The notes beneath the pieces were generated by a model that searched no databases, was not told where the DNA came from, and saw only the letters and a program-made list of their open reading frames with translations. From an uncultured Clostridia bacterium (GTDB lineage: Bacteria > Bacillota > Clostridia > UBA1381), in the NCBI GenBank assembly GCA_934476675.1, contig CAKSOE010000013.1, positions 1 through 62,507 on the forward strand: DNA of 62,507 nucleotides, written 5' to 3'. Shown here piece by piece: positions 18,211 to 27,926 of the stretch. The translations under genes and the position numbers were made by a program. Position 1 is the stretch's first letter. Every line of letters starts with the position of its first letter.

Positions 18211-21180
18211 ATGAAAAAACTAATTTCAACGGTTTGTGCAGTGGCGATGACGTTGTCGGCATTTTCAGGAATTTATGCCCATGCCGAAAGTGCAGAGGTT
18301 TATGAAACCATCTTCGAGGATAACTTTGATAACGGAATTGAATCGGTAACCGATGAGGGCGCAGTAGCAGGCAGCCAAATAGCAGCGGTTGACGGTGCGC
18401 TCCAATTCGGTAATTCATATGAAACATTTCACATTAATTTTGATGATAACAAAGCGTATTCTTCCTCAGATGAAAATACATTTAAATTTACTTTTGATGC
18501 CAAGGTGACAAAGTTGAACAGATTGGGAATCGGTTTGGGTGATAAAAACAGGAATAACGGTGCGTATTGGAATTTTTCGGTTATAACTCCTGATGCGAAT
18601 ATAACCAATGAGGCTAAGGGCAATCTGGCGATGGGTTCTGCATGGGAAGATAATAACAAATTATATGCATTGAAAGATACAAACAGCGAAATGAAAGCAG
18701 CCGAAGCAGATACTTGGTACAGTGTTGAAGCCTACCTTGAAATGCCATCAAAAACAATGACAACAAAGGCATGGCTGAAAAGTGATCCGAGCGTAGTTTA
18801 TACAAGAACCATTACCGCCCCTGCGTATGGCAGTTATCAAGTAGGGGGTTCGCAAGGTACGGAAATCAGCGCAATAAGGCTCTTCTCAAGGGGAGATGCG
18901 TATATTGATAATGTAAAGGTTGAACGTTTGAAAGAACAATCGGAAGGCTCAAAACAGCTTTATTGGGCAGATTTTGATACCAAGGGAACGACGCCTCAGA
19001 TACAGGTTAATTCCGGCGCTTCTGTTTCAATTGAGACAGAAGATTCCAATAAATATCTTAAATTCGGCGGCAGTTGGTCAAGATATTATCAGACCTTTGC
19101 TTCGGGACAAAGTGTAAATGTGGCAGGAACCTGTAATATTGAAACAAGCTTGGATGTTAAATTTGAAGCGCAAAATATGACCGGTGTGGGATTGGGTGAT
19201 GCAACGGAAGGAAACGGCTCGTTCTGGATTATCGGTTACACGCAAAAAGGCGGTGTGGTAATAGGTTCCGTTGAGAATAACGAAACAGGAAAAATCACAA
19301 AATTAACCGACAAAGCAGGAAATTATCCGACTATTGATCCTAAAAAATGGTATCATGTTGAAAGTAAAGTTGAGTTCCCGTCAAAAAAGATGACAACATC
19401 TTTATATGAAAGAGATGCTCAGGATGCGACCGTTTACAGTGCGTCAGCAACAGCACCTGCTTCCGGTAATTATATTGTCGGAGGTTCGAAGGCATCGTCA
19501 ATTTCGGGATTAAGATATATTACTCGCGTGGGTATGAGCATTGATAATGTATCGGTTGAAAAAAACATACCGCCGTTTAAGGCAACAGGCGCAAGCTTTA
19601 ACGGCACGGGAATTGATATTACATTCAGTGACGCTGTTTCAAGCGTATCGGGAATTACGTTAAACGGTGAGGATATAGGCGGCACATTGTCAGATGACGG
19701 ACTGACCTATACATTGTCTGCAAGCAACCTGAAAACAGGTACATACACAGTTGTTGTTCCTGCCGGAATCCAGTCTGTAAGCGGCAGCAGTACCGAAGAA
19801 GAAGCGGTGTTTGTTCTTGACATTAAAGATCAGGATACAATGGGTTATCACCCGTTCACAGATGGTTTGGATAATGGAGCGGCACTGAATGCATTTGGTG
19901 TGGGAAGCAACCATGCAAGTATTGAACAAGATACAGACGGTAATTATTACATGAAAGCTACAAAGGGTACGGCTGCGGCATCGGGCGATCCGGGCGATTA
20001 CAGATACTGGCAGTATTTTAATCCGGCAGGCGATGGCATTAATACGTATTGGAATGAGCAGTCGGCTTATAAATTTATGTCAATCGAATTTGATATAAGA
20101 ACAAAGGCAGCAATGACAGCAACAGACAGGATTTATTTCTCAGCAAGGCATCAATATCAAAACGGCTTACAGATATTCGGTATGGATTCTGAAACTGTTG
20201 CTATGGGCGAGCCGGAAGCAGACAGAGCATTTAAAGAGATTACAAATTTAACACCGAATCAGTGGTATCATTACACATACATTCTTGATGTAAACAATAA
20301 AAAGGCAAAAGCTGTTTTGAGTGACGGTACAAATGAATATAAAGTTGACTGGAAAGCTCTTTCAGGTGATGGTCAAGGGTATTGGAAAGATAATCTTTCT
20401 ACTCCGTTCGAGGTTATGGCATTCCAGCTCCCCGGCGGAGAAATTGACCTTGATAATATCATGTTCAAAAAATATTATCCCGCACCGACAGTTAATGCAG
20501 ATAGCATTGTGATCAAGAGCGATGATGACATACAAGCTGATTGGGGCAAAGTATCAGCATTGACAAATAAAATTGAAATTGATTTTTCGGCTCCTATGAA
20601 TGAAGCAACCGTAAACAATAATTCAATTTATGTCACGGCAAAAGGTGACACCGCAAAAATCAATGCAACAGGCGCATTTGTTTCAGGCAAATATGTGTTG
20701 ACGTTAAATGAAGCTTTGTCTGAAAATACGGAATATGAACTGCATATCACGACAGATGTACAAAATATTAAAGGCGAAACCTTCGGAACAGAAACTTATA
20801 CGGCAGGATTTAAGACGGTAAACGGTGAATTGAATGTTAAATTAAACAGTGTAAAAGCCGCGGACGGTACACCGATTGATACGCTTAGTGCCTTAAAGCT
20901 GTTGGGCGGTCAAAAAGTTAAAATCAATATTGATTATACAAACACTTTGCAAAGCGAGAGAGAATATAACATTATAGTTACTCATTTTGCAGGCGATGAA
21001 GTACAGCTGGCAGGTGCTGAAATTATCAATGTAAAGCATGATGCAGCAATTTCCAAAGTCAATGAAGATATAGAATATATGGTTCCGACCAATATGGACA
21101 ATATCACAACAACAAAAGTATTTTGCTGGGGAGATTTTGAGACAATAACGCCTTTAGCGTCCCCTATAGAACTTAAATAA
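18211..21180 (+). CDS. Secreted multi-domain carbohydrate-binding-like protein
   Basis: ATG 18211 is preferred over ATG 18196 because GATGAGG lies 9 bp upstream and the signal peptide then begins MKKLIST and ends near 'IYAHA'. The mature protein (989 residues in total) has no recognised catalytic motif. Two lectin/LamG-like sandwiches are clear tandem duplicates (about 30-235 and 245-445); shared words include 'GIGLGD'/'GVGLGD' and 'YIDNVKVE'/'SIDNVSVE'. An Ig-like module ('FKATGASFNGTGIDITFSD') follows, then a third sandwich (about 545-755), then an SbsA-like Ig module ('IDFSAPMNEATVNNNSIYV') and a final beta domain. A glycan-binding or scaffold role is inferred. Similar domains also occur in pectate-lyase-associated proteins. 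Confidence 0.7.
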   Translation: MKKLISTVCAVAMTLSAFSGIYAHAESAEVYETIFEDNFDNGIESVTDEGAVAGSQIAAVDGALQFGNSYETFHINFDDNKAYSSSDENTFKFTFDAKVTKLNRLGIGLGDKNRNNGAYWNFSVITPDANITNEAKGNLAMGSAWEDNNKLYALKDTNSEMKAAEADTWYSVEAYLEMPSKTMTTKAWLKSDPSVVYTRTITAPAYGSYQVGGSQGTEISAIRLFSRGDAYIDNVKVERLKEQSEGSKQLYWADFDTKGTTPQIQVNSGASVSIETEDSNKYLKFGGSWSRYYQTFASGQSVNVAGTCNIETSLDVKFEAQNMTGVGLGDATEGNGSFWIIGYTQKGGVVIGSVENNETGKITKLTDKAGNYPTIDPKKWYHVESKVEFPSKKMTTSLYERDAQDATVYSASATAPASGNYIVGGSKASSISGLRYITRVGMSIDNVSVEKNIPPFKATGASFNGTGIDITFSDAVSSVSGITLNGEDIGGTLSDDGLTYTLSASNLKTGTYTVVVPAGIQSVSGSSTEEEAVFVLDIKDQDTMGYHPFTDGLDNGAALNAFGVGSNHASIEQDTDGNYYMKATKGTAAASGDPGDYRYWQYFNPAGDGINTYWNEQSAYKFMSIEFDIRTKAAMTATDRIYFSARHQYQNGLQIFGMDSETVAMGEPEADRAFKEITNLTPNQWYHYTYILDVNNKKAKAVLSDGTNEYKVDWKALSGDGQGYWKDNLSTPFEVMAFQLPGGEIDLDNIMFKKYYPAPTVNADSIVIKSDDDIQADWGKVSALTNKIEIDFSAPMNEATVNNNSIYVTAKGDTAKINATGAFVSGKYVLTLNEALSENTEYELHITTDVQNIKGETFGTETYTAGFKTVNGELNVKLNSVKAADGTPIDTLSALKLLGGQKVKINIDYTNTLQSEREYNIIVTHFAGDEVQLAGAEIINVKHDAAISKVNEDIEYMVPTNMDNITTTKVFCWGDFETITPLASPIELK

Positions 21181-21190
21181 CAATAATACA

Positions 21191-21226
21191 TACATATGGG
21201 AACGGTTTGATCCGTTCCCATATGTA
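21191..21226. repeat. Perfect 15-bp hairpin without T run inside the operon
   Basis: TACATATGGGAACGG (21191-21205) pairs perfectly with CCGTTCCCATATGTA (21212-21226) across a 6-nt loop. No T tract follows on the plus strand, so simple intrinsic termination is unlikely. It may stabilise a processed mRNA end between the lectin-like gene and the SLH genes. Confidence 0.7.
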
Positions 21227-21266
21227 ACATGATATGCTTGATAATGCAAGCAAGGAGGAATAAAAA

Positions 21267-22943
21267 GTGAGAATTAAAGCAAAAGCCTTTGTAAGCACCT
21301 TAATGATAGCGTTTTTAGCAATAGTGCCCGTGCTTGCATCACCGAGCGTTAATATTGAAAAAAATTATTCAAACGGTGAGATTAAATTAAATCTCAATGA
21401 AGAAGAAAGCAAGCATTACAGCATTATTATGCTACAAGGGACAATAAAACCACAAGAATTGTTCAGTAAAATCGAAAGTGAAAATGTTACGGCAGAAGGG
21501 GATATTACAAGATATAAGCCTATGTCTTTTTTGGAATACCAAAATGAATTTGAGTCCAATAACGAATTGGTTATTGAAGTGACGAAATCCGATAATTATA
21601 CAATATATATTTCTTCAAAAAACGATGGTAAAATCATGTCTTATCCGATTTATGCAGTCAGTAAAGAGGATTATAAAAAGGCAATAGACGAAATAAATGA
21701 GCAAATCAATAATAGAGATGAATTTTACAATAAGGTTCTGACAAATAAAGAAAAACTGGGATTTGATTTGCCTTTGGCAGGCAATCAGAGCTTAAAAGAT
21801 GTTTCAGACTTGCTGTTTAATGAAAAAAACGGGACACCTTTTGATGCAGCAGAATATGACCGGAACATTGTTTTATATAAATCATGTGCAGCGCTTGATA
21901 TTTTGAATAAGGGTACAATATCGGATGAAGCTGCTGCGATCATAGAAGAATTACTGCAAAGTGATGATACCTTAAAAGAGTATTACAATCAATACATTAC
22001 AAGCAATGACAGAAAAAATGAAATGAACAATAGGCTGATCAATCAAGGGATCACTTCAACGGATGATTTAAAAACCAAAATCCGTGACGCTGTTATTTTG
22101 ACAGCCGTACATCATCCTGACGGTTATATGAATATAAAGAGCATTTTTGAAAGATATAAAAACGAATTAGGGCTTTCATCGGTAAGCTCAGACGCAAATG
22201 TTTATAAAAATCTTGTTGATAATTATACGAGTGTTGAAAAAATGATAGAAAAGTATAAAGCGCTTACAACATCGGGCGGCGGTAATGGCGGTAACGGTGG
22301 CAGAGGCGGCAATTCATCAGGCAATTCCATTTCATCGGGATTTGGCACTTCAGGCGGTGCAGTGAATACACCCGTTCAAAAAAATGATACCGTGTATATG
22401 CCATTTGATGATTTGGATACTGTTACATGGGCATATGAAGCTATTTCCGCCTTAGCAGATGCAAAGATTATTGCCGGAAAGAGTGATACAAAATTTGCAC
22501 CGAGAGATAAAATTAAGCGAGAAGAATTTGTCAAAATGATCGTTTCCACTCTGGGTGAAGATCCGTCGCAGTACATAGACACCTTTAAAGATGTTCATGA
22601 AAATGCTTGGTATGCCGGATACGTTTTAAAGGCTTATCAGCTGAATATCGTAAACGGGATCGGAAATGATTTGTTCGGTTCGGGGGCAAACATAACGCGG
22701 CAAGATATGGCAGCCGTTATTTACAATGCAATAACCCGAAAAGGAATAAATCTTGAAACACAGGAGCTTGTATTCTCGGACAAAGATTTAATTTCGGATT
22801 ATGCAAAACGTGCGGTATCCGCATTAACAAAAGCAGGCATAATCAATGGATTGGATGATAATACTTTTAATCCTGCCGGAGATGCTACCCGTGCAGAAGC
22901 TGCCAAAATGATTTATGGTATGTACAGTATGATTAAAAAATAA
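21267..22943 (+). CDS. Secreted protein with three C-terminal SLH domains
   Basis: It starts with GTG behind AAGGAGG and has 558 residues. A signal peptide (about 1-25, 'IVPVLASPS') is followed by a mixed helical region (30-330) with no known fold. A glycine-rich linker covers about 334-352. Three S-layer homology repeats follow at about 375-555, each with its signature ('KREEFVKMIVSTLG', 'TRQDMAAVIYNAI', 'TRAEAAKMIYGMY'). SLH domains bind pyruvylated secondary cell-wall polymer, so the protein is displayed on the cell surface. It sits among carbohydrate genes and may tether or organise the secreted enzymes, which themselves lack anchors. This link is inferred. Confidence 0.78.
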   Translation: MRIKAKAFVSTLMIAFLAIVPVLASPSVNIEKNYSNGEIKLNLNEEESKHYSIIMLQGTIKPQELFSKIESENVTAEGDITRYKPMSFLEYQNEFESNNELVIEVTKSDNYTIYISSKNDGKIMSYPIYAVSKEDYKKAIDEINEQINNRDEFYNKVLTNKEKLGFDLPLAGNQSLKDVSDLLFNEKNGTPFDAAEYDRNIVLYKSCAALDILNKGTISDEAAAIIEELLQSDDTLKEYYNQYITSNDRKNEMNNRLINQGITSTDDLKTKIRDAVILTAVHHPDGYMNIKSIFERYKNELGLSSVSSDANVYKNLVDNYTSVEKMIEKYKALTTSGGGNGGNGGRGGNSSGNSISSGFGTSGGAVNTPVQKNDTVYMPFDDLDTVTWAYEAISALADAKIIAGKSDTKFAPRDKIKREEFVKMIVSTLGEDPSQYIDTFKDVHENAWYAGYVLKAYQLNIVNGIGNDLFGSGANITRQDMAAVIYNAITRKGINLETQELVFSDKDLISDYAKRAVSALTKAGIINGLDDNTFNPAGDATRAEAAKMIYGMYSMIKK

Positions 22944-22974
22944 CTGTGCAAGTCGCCATTGAAAGGAGATTAAC

Positions 22975-25593
22975 ATGAAAAGAAAAATATGCTTGTTATT
23001 GTGCGTTTCTATACTGATCAATATCATTTGTTCGGTTGGAGCATATGCCGCTCCGAGTGCAGATGCGACCTCTGCATTGACGCAATCACAAAAAGAAATT
23101 TTGAGTGTATTACAGTCGCTTGATATCGTCAGTGAGGAATATGATGAGCTGACGCTTGATTTAAGTAAAGAAGTTACCCGTGCTGAATTTGCAGCTTATT
23201 TAAGAAGGTTTGCCAATATTCCCGAACGGGAAGGGAAAACGTTGTATTATAATGATGTTTCAAAGAACCATTATGCGTATAATGATATTACTGTTTTGAC
23301 GGAATACGGATACTTAAAAGGTGCAGATGATAAATTGTTTTTACCTGAAACGGTTATGCAAAAAGAACATGCATATTCTGTGTTTTTAAGACTTTTGGGA
23401 TACGGTGTATATATGGAAAACAACGGAGTGATTGCTGCGGCAAATTATGCGGAAATAACAAAGAATGTTTCATTGAGCACTACCCTTACAATCGGTGATC
23501 TTTTCGCTATGATGTTTAATTCTCTTATTGCAAATTGTTTGGAAAGTGATTTATCAGGTACGCCGTCCTATTCAAAAGGGGATACACAATACCTGTATAA
23601 AATAAGAAAAATGAAATATTTTACCAAAGGAATTGTGACAGGTGTTCATGGTACAAGCATTTATAACACAGCTCCGGGCAAAGATCAAATGATGATTGAC
23701 GGAGAAACGATTGAACTCGACGATAAAGATTATTTTGATTATCTTGGGCTAAAAGTACACTATATAGTATCCTGTGCCGATTCCTCTGATGAGTATAGTT
23801 TGATATGGATTGGAGAAGCTCCGTTACAAACAACGATTCAGCTTTTTGTTGATGAAGATTGTACCTATGATAACAATGAGTTGACTTATCATAAAGACAG
23901 AACAACGAAGAAATACAAACTTGCGGATAATCTTACGATTATATATAACGGCAGTTTTTACTCCGGAAGCGTTCATGATATTCTAAGCAAACCAAAGTAT
24001 GAAATTAAGCTCATCAGTGTGAATAATACAAATGATCTTGCAATTGTATGGTCTTATGAGAATGTATTGGTAAAAGACAGATTAAGCGATGAAAAAAAGG
24101 TTTATAACTCTTTGACCGACACATATGTTAATTTTGATCCGAATGCCTATGATTTATTTTCTCTTGTAACCACAACCGGGGAAGCAGTAGCATTTGAGGA
24201 TATTGAAAGTGATGATGTTATAAGCGTGTTTATATCGCAAAATAATCATTCTTTTAAAGGTATTTTAAGCAGAGAAATCGTTTCCGGCAATATATCTTCG
24301 ATTCAGGAAAATAAAATTGAAGTCAATGGAAGCTGGTACGAATACTATGATAACACAAAAGTGTTGAATACAAGTGCAAAAAGTGCAGAGTTTTATCTGG
24401 ATTACAGAGGATATATCGCAGACGCAAGCTATAAATATTTAAATGCCAACAGCTTTGTGGCATATGTATATAATATATTTGAAGAAGATGATTTGAACGA
24501 ACATCTGATATTAAAAATATTAAACGAAAATGGAAAAGTTGAAAAAGTTGAAACCGACGATACATTCAAATTTAACAGCGCAAAGAAAGATTGTTCAGAG
24601 GTTATGGACTTATTGGAGAAAACAGCCGACGGTTATGTAAAGCCTCAGCTTATGCTTTTGCAAAAAAATAAGGACGGAAAAATTACATCCATTTCAACAT
24701 CGTCTGAAAACGGTGGTGACAGCAAACTGATAAAAACACAGGAAATGAACGGTAGGCAAATTTGGGGATGTATGGCAGCGGCTGAACAGAATATTATAGG
24801 CGTGTCTATGCTGTATGATGAAAATACAAAGGTATTCAATGTTCCTTCCGATGCGGAAATAAGAAATGCAAAGGAATCGCTGTTTACGGTAACCGGAGTA
24901 AAAGATAATGCAAAATATCAAAATGCTGTTGCATACAAGGTTACAACTGAGGATGTTTTTTATGAACAGTATATCGTGCATAAAGCTCCGGCAACCATAG
25001 ATATAGGCCCGACGGAGAAAATTGTTTCTGTATCCGGTAAAACTAAAGGACTCAATCAAGATGATGATATTGTTGATATTTTGGAAATTATGTCTGCAAA
25101 TGGCAGTAAAACTGACTATCCGGTAAGTGTTGACTGTGAATTTTCGGATATATGCAAATCAAACAAAACGATTGAGGATGTTGCGAAAGGCGATATTATC
25201 AGAATAGGGATCAGAAATGAGGAAATTGCAAAGATTGAGCTGATATATAAAAATGATGTTACCGGTCAATTCTTTTACGGTGACGGCGGATGGGGATTGA
25301 ACCAATATGGCTTGATTTACGGCGAATGTGAAGAAAGAATTTTTTCTTCAATAGTAAAGGATAAAAACGGAGCTGCTTTTAAGGTTGAAACCGGCTATGA
25401 TAACAGTGCATTGAATCCGGAGTTGAAAAATCAGGTTCTGAACTTAAAAAGTGCAAATTCATTTATAGTGGTTTTTGACGGAAAGAATTTCTACAAGGGT
25501 TCTTATAATGATATTAATATAGGTGATTTTGTTGTAACTCAAACCCATTATAACAGTATTTTGGCTGTCATAGTTCATAAAGGAAAAGGTTGA
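22975..25593 (+). CDS. Secreted protein with N-terminal SLH-like domains and a long unknown region
   Basis: The 872-residue protein has a signal peptide ('ICSVGAYAAPS', cleaved near 26). Residues about 40-200 hold three SLH-like repeats, of which the first is clearest ('VTRAEFAAYLRRFA') and the others are divergent. The remaining 670 residues are a long beta-rich region with repeating small modules ('VKDRLSDEKKVYNSL', 'GVSMLYDENTKVFNVPSDAEI'). No catalytic motif or family was recognised. Surface display by the SLH part is likely. Together with the preceding gene it gives the operon two SLH proteins with the anchor at opposite ends. The function of the body is unknown. Confidence 0.68.
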   Translation: MKRKICLLLCVSILINIICSVGAYAAPSADATSALTQSQKEILSVLQSLDIVSEEYDELTLDLSKEVTRAEFAAYLRRFANIPEREGKTLYYNDVSKNHYAYNDITVLTEYGYLKGADDKLFLPETVMQKEHAYSVFLRLLGYGVYMENNGVIAAANYAEITKNVSLSTTLTIGDLFAMMFNSLIANCLESDLSGTPSYSKGDTQYLYKIRKMKYFTKGIVTGVHGTSIYNTAPGKDQMMIDGETIELDDKDYFDYLGLKVHYIVSCADSSDEYSLIWIGEAPLQTTIQLFVDEDCTYDNNELTYHKDRTTKKYKLADNLTIIYNGSFYSGSVHDILSKPKYEIKLISVNNTNDLAIVWSYENVLVKDRLSDEKKVYNSLTDTYVNFDPNAYDLFSLVTTTGEAVAFEDIESDDVISVFISQNNHSFKGILSREIVSGNISSIQENKIEVNGSWYEYYDNTKVLNTSAKSAEFYLDYRGYIADASYKYLNANSFVAYVYNIFEEDDLNEHLILKILNENGKVEKVETDDTFKFNSAKKDCSEVMDLLEKTADGYVKPQLMLLQKNKDGKITSISTSSENGGDSKLIKTQEMNGRQIWGCMAAAEQNIIGVSMLYDENTKVFNVPSDAEIRNAKESLFTVTGVKDNAKYQNAVAYKVTTEDVFYEQYIVHKAPATIDIGPTEKIVSVSGKTKGLNQDDDIVDILEIMSANGSKTDYPVSVDCEFSDICKSNKTIEDVAKGDIIRIGIRNEEIAKIELIYKNDVTGQFFYGDGGWGLNQYGLIYGECEERIFSSIVKDKNGAAFKVETGYDNSALNPELKNQVLNLKSANSFIVVFDGKNFYKGSYNDINIGDFVVTQTHYNSILAVIVHKGKG

Positions 25594-25599
25594 TAAAAA

Positions 25600-27321
25600 A
25601 TGAAAATGTTTAACAATTTGGAAGCGAAGCTTGAAGAAATAAGGACGAATGATTACTATAAGCCATATATAAATGAATTTAAGGATTTATATGATAAAGA
25701 TAAAGAAAATCCTATCTTGCCGCTTAGTTATAAGACATTTATGACATTTGTCGAAAAAGGTTCACGAGCAGAATCCGAAAAGCCATATTTCCATAAAAGA
25801 CGGCGTCTGGGATATTTAACGATGCTTGCTTTGATATATCCTGAAGAAACGAAATATATAGATGATATATGTGAAGTGGTATGGTCAATATGTTCGGAAA
25901 TTTCTTGGGTTATTGCTGCCCATTTGCATTGTAATTTGACCGAACACAAATCAATTATAGATTTATTTGCCGCCGAAACAGGTCTGTACTTATCGGAACT
26001 TGTTTATTTGCTTGGGGACAGATTGCCGAAAAATATTTGCGATTTAATAAAAACAGAGGTTTCGCTTCGCATATTTGATACAATGGAAAACACCGCAAAT
26101 TGGTGGGAAAGCCTTAATTCCAATTGGGCGGCTGTTTGCGGCGGCAGTGTTGGTATGGCATATATGTATCTTGCACCGGAACGCTTTAGTATGGTCAAAG
26201 AGCGCATTATGAAGTCTATGAGTAACTACCTGGATGGAATAGGAGAGGATGGCTGCTGCAGCGAGGGGATTAGCTATTGGTGTTATGGATTCAGCTTTTA
26301 TATTCATTTTGCTGAAATGCTGTATAGGTTTACTGATGGCAAAGATGATATAAGGTATATTGAGAAAGTTAAGAAGCTGGTTGAATTTCAGCAGAATATG
26401 ATCATGAGGAATCATACCCTTGTAAGCTTTTCGGACGGAAAAACGGAGGATACCTTTATTCATATAGGCTTATATAATTATCTCAAGCAGCATTATCAGA
26501 ATTTTAAAGTTCCGCAAATTGATTCTTATAATAATGAGTCAAAAAACAATATGTATGGATGGGGACATTCTCTGACAGGTGCAAAGCCGTCATGGACTAT
26601 AAGAGATTTGCTTTGGTCCGATGCAAAATTAAAATCAGATATCGGCACAGATACCGGTTATAAATATTACGATGTTACACAATGGTACCTGCAAAAGAAA
26701 GAAAAGTATTCTTTTGCCGCAAAAGCAGGACATAATGGAGAAGAACACAATCATAATGATGTCGGTACATTTATTATTGCGGCAGACAAAGGTCAGATGA
26801 TTTGTGATCTTGGAGCCATGGAATATACAAAGGCATATTGTGATCCGAAGGAAAGATACAATGTTTTCAATGTTTCATCTTTAGGGCATAGCGTTCCCAT
26901 CATTGACGGAAAAGGGCAATTTAGCGGTAAAATGTTTTCTGCTGCAAATGTTTCGGCGACAGATTGTTCGTTTACAATGGATATAGAAGGTGCCTATAAA
27001 ACAGATATAAAAAAAATAACAAGGTCATTTAATGTTACGGAAAGTACTGTTATTTTAACGGATGAATATATGTGCAATGATTTTGAAAAGCATAAAATTA
27101 CGGAAAGATTTATTTCTGTTATTGAGCCTCAAATTGTGCAGGGCGGGGTAAAAATCGGAGATGTTACAATAAAAACAACAGCAAATGCCAAGATTGGAAA
27201 AGTTGTAGAAAATGACCATAATGCAAAACCTATGGATATATATACTTTAGATTTTGAAGTGCAAGAAAAAGTATTTCAAGTGATGTTTGAAATATGGTAT
27301 CAACCCCCTTTTCTAAATTAA
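25600..27321 (+). CDS. Heparinase II/III-like polysaccharide lyase, intracellular
   Basis: The 573-residue protein has no signal peptide. The N-terminal two thirds form an alpha/alpha toroid ('WWESLNSNWAAVCGGSVGMA', 'GCCSEGISYWCYGFSFY'). The C-terminal part is a beta-sandwich opening with the heparinase II/III motif 'HNGEEHNHNDVGTF' (H378, H383, H385). Such lyases eliminate uronic-acid-linked glycans. Its cytoplasmic place suggests cleavage of imported uronate-containing oligosaccharides. It follows the SLH gene by 6 bp and ends the operon. The last residues ('WYQPPFLN') run into repeat-like DNA, so the natural C-terminus may have been replaced. Confidence 0.75.
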   Translation: MKMFNNLEAKLEEIRTNDYYKPYINEFKDLYDKDKENPILPLSYKTFMTFVEKGSRAESEKPYFHKRRRLGYLTMLALIYPEETKYIDDICEVVWSICSEISWVIAAHLHCNLTEHKSIIDLFAAETGLYLSELVYLLGDRLPKNICDLIKTEVSLRIFDTMENTANWWESLNSNWAAVCGGSVGMAYMYLAPERFSMVKERIMKSMSNYLDGIGEDGCCSEGISYWCYGFSFYIHFAEMLYRFTDGKDDIRYIEKVKKLVEFQQNMIMRNHTLVSFSDGKTEDTFIHIGLYNYLKQHYQNFKVPQIDSYNNESKNNMYGWGHSLTGAKPSWTIRDLLWSDAKLKSDIGTDTGYKYYDVTQWYLQKKEKYSFAAKAGHNGEEHNHNDVGTFIIAADKGQMICDLGAMEYTKAYCDPKERYNVFNVSSLGHSVPIIDGKGQFSGKMFSAANVSATDCSFTMDIEGAYKTDIKKITRSFNVTESTVILTDEYMCNDFEKHKITERFISVIEPQIVQGGVKIGDVTIKTTANAKIGKVVENDHNAKPMDIYTLDFEVQEKVFQVMFEIWYQPPFLN

Positions 27322-27559
27322 GTTTTGAGGGGAAGTTTAAGTTTTCGGAAAGTTTTCCCCCTAACTCTTTCAGGGGGCAACCGTTTAAGTTTTTTTTGAG
27401 CGCGAGCAAGGAGCAGAATTTTTTAAGCAGACGGATAAACCCGCCATACTTAAAAAATGTGCTTCGCACCATAAGCCGAAAGTATTGAAATTCAGCCGAA
27501 AAAATACAAAAATTTGAGTAATAATCTTTTTTGCCTACAATGTTGTCTACATTTTCAGC

Positions 27560-27600
27560 AAAAAAGCCCGCAGACCGCATTGTTACACGGTTTGCGGGCT
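27560..27600 (-). terminator. Hairpin terminator, minus strand
   Basis: AGCCCGCAGACCG (27565-27577) pairs with CGGTTTGCGGGCT (27588-27600), 13 bp with one G-U. Six A on the left become a T run on the minus strand. Confidence 0.7.
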
Positions 27601-27674
27601 ACTACCCTAAGGGGCGTGGGATTAATAAACTTGTCACCGGGCAAAACGATTTTTAAAAAATTTAATACCCCAAA

Positions 27675-27713
27675 TAGACCTTAGAAGCGAAAACTTTTAA
27701 GGTCTAATTTTTT
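27675..27713 (+). terminator. Hairpin terminator, plus strand
   Basis: TAGACCTTAGAA (27675-27686) pairs with TTTTAAGGTCTA (27695-27706), 12 bp with one G-U, followed by AATTTTTT. It may end transcription from the heparinase operon. Confidence 0.65.
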
Positions 27714-27823
27714 ATAGCATAGCCGATAAACCTCATAGATACGGTATTTTTGACAATAAAATCGTAGTTTTATTGTAATTTTGAATTTTGAAAATGCTCA
27801 AATTAGGGGCAAAGTTTTTTTAC

Positions 27824-27857
27824 AAAAAGGGTTTGTCCTTTAACAGACGAAACCCCT
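27824..27857 (-). terminator. Hairpin terminator downstream of the integrase remnant
   Basis: GGGTTTGTC pairs with GACGAAACCC with one bulge. On the minus strand it is followed by a T run. It lies about 70 bp beyond the stop of the recombinase remnant. Confidence 0.5.
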
Positions 27858-27926
27858 AAAAAACCCATAACTACGGGCTTTTCGAGGCTTGAAAAGTCAA
27901 AAGTGTACTACAAAATTAAAAAGCTT

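Noticed and set aside
21191..21226. Intrinsic terminator inside the sugar operon
   Set aside because: The stem is perfect but no T run follows, and the next gene continues in the same direction 40 bp later.
27230..27580. 116-residue minus-strand frame across the end of the heparinase gene
   Set aside because: It reads through inverted repeats and overlaps a good coding gene; no start context.
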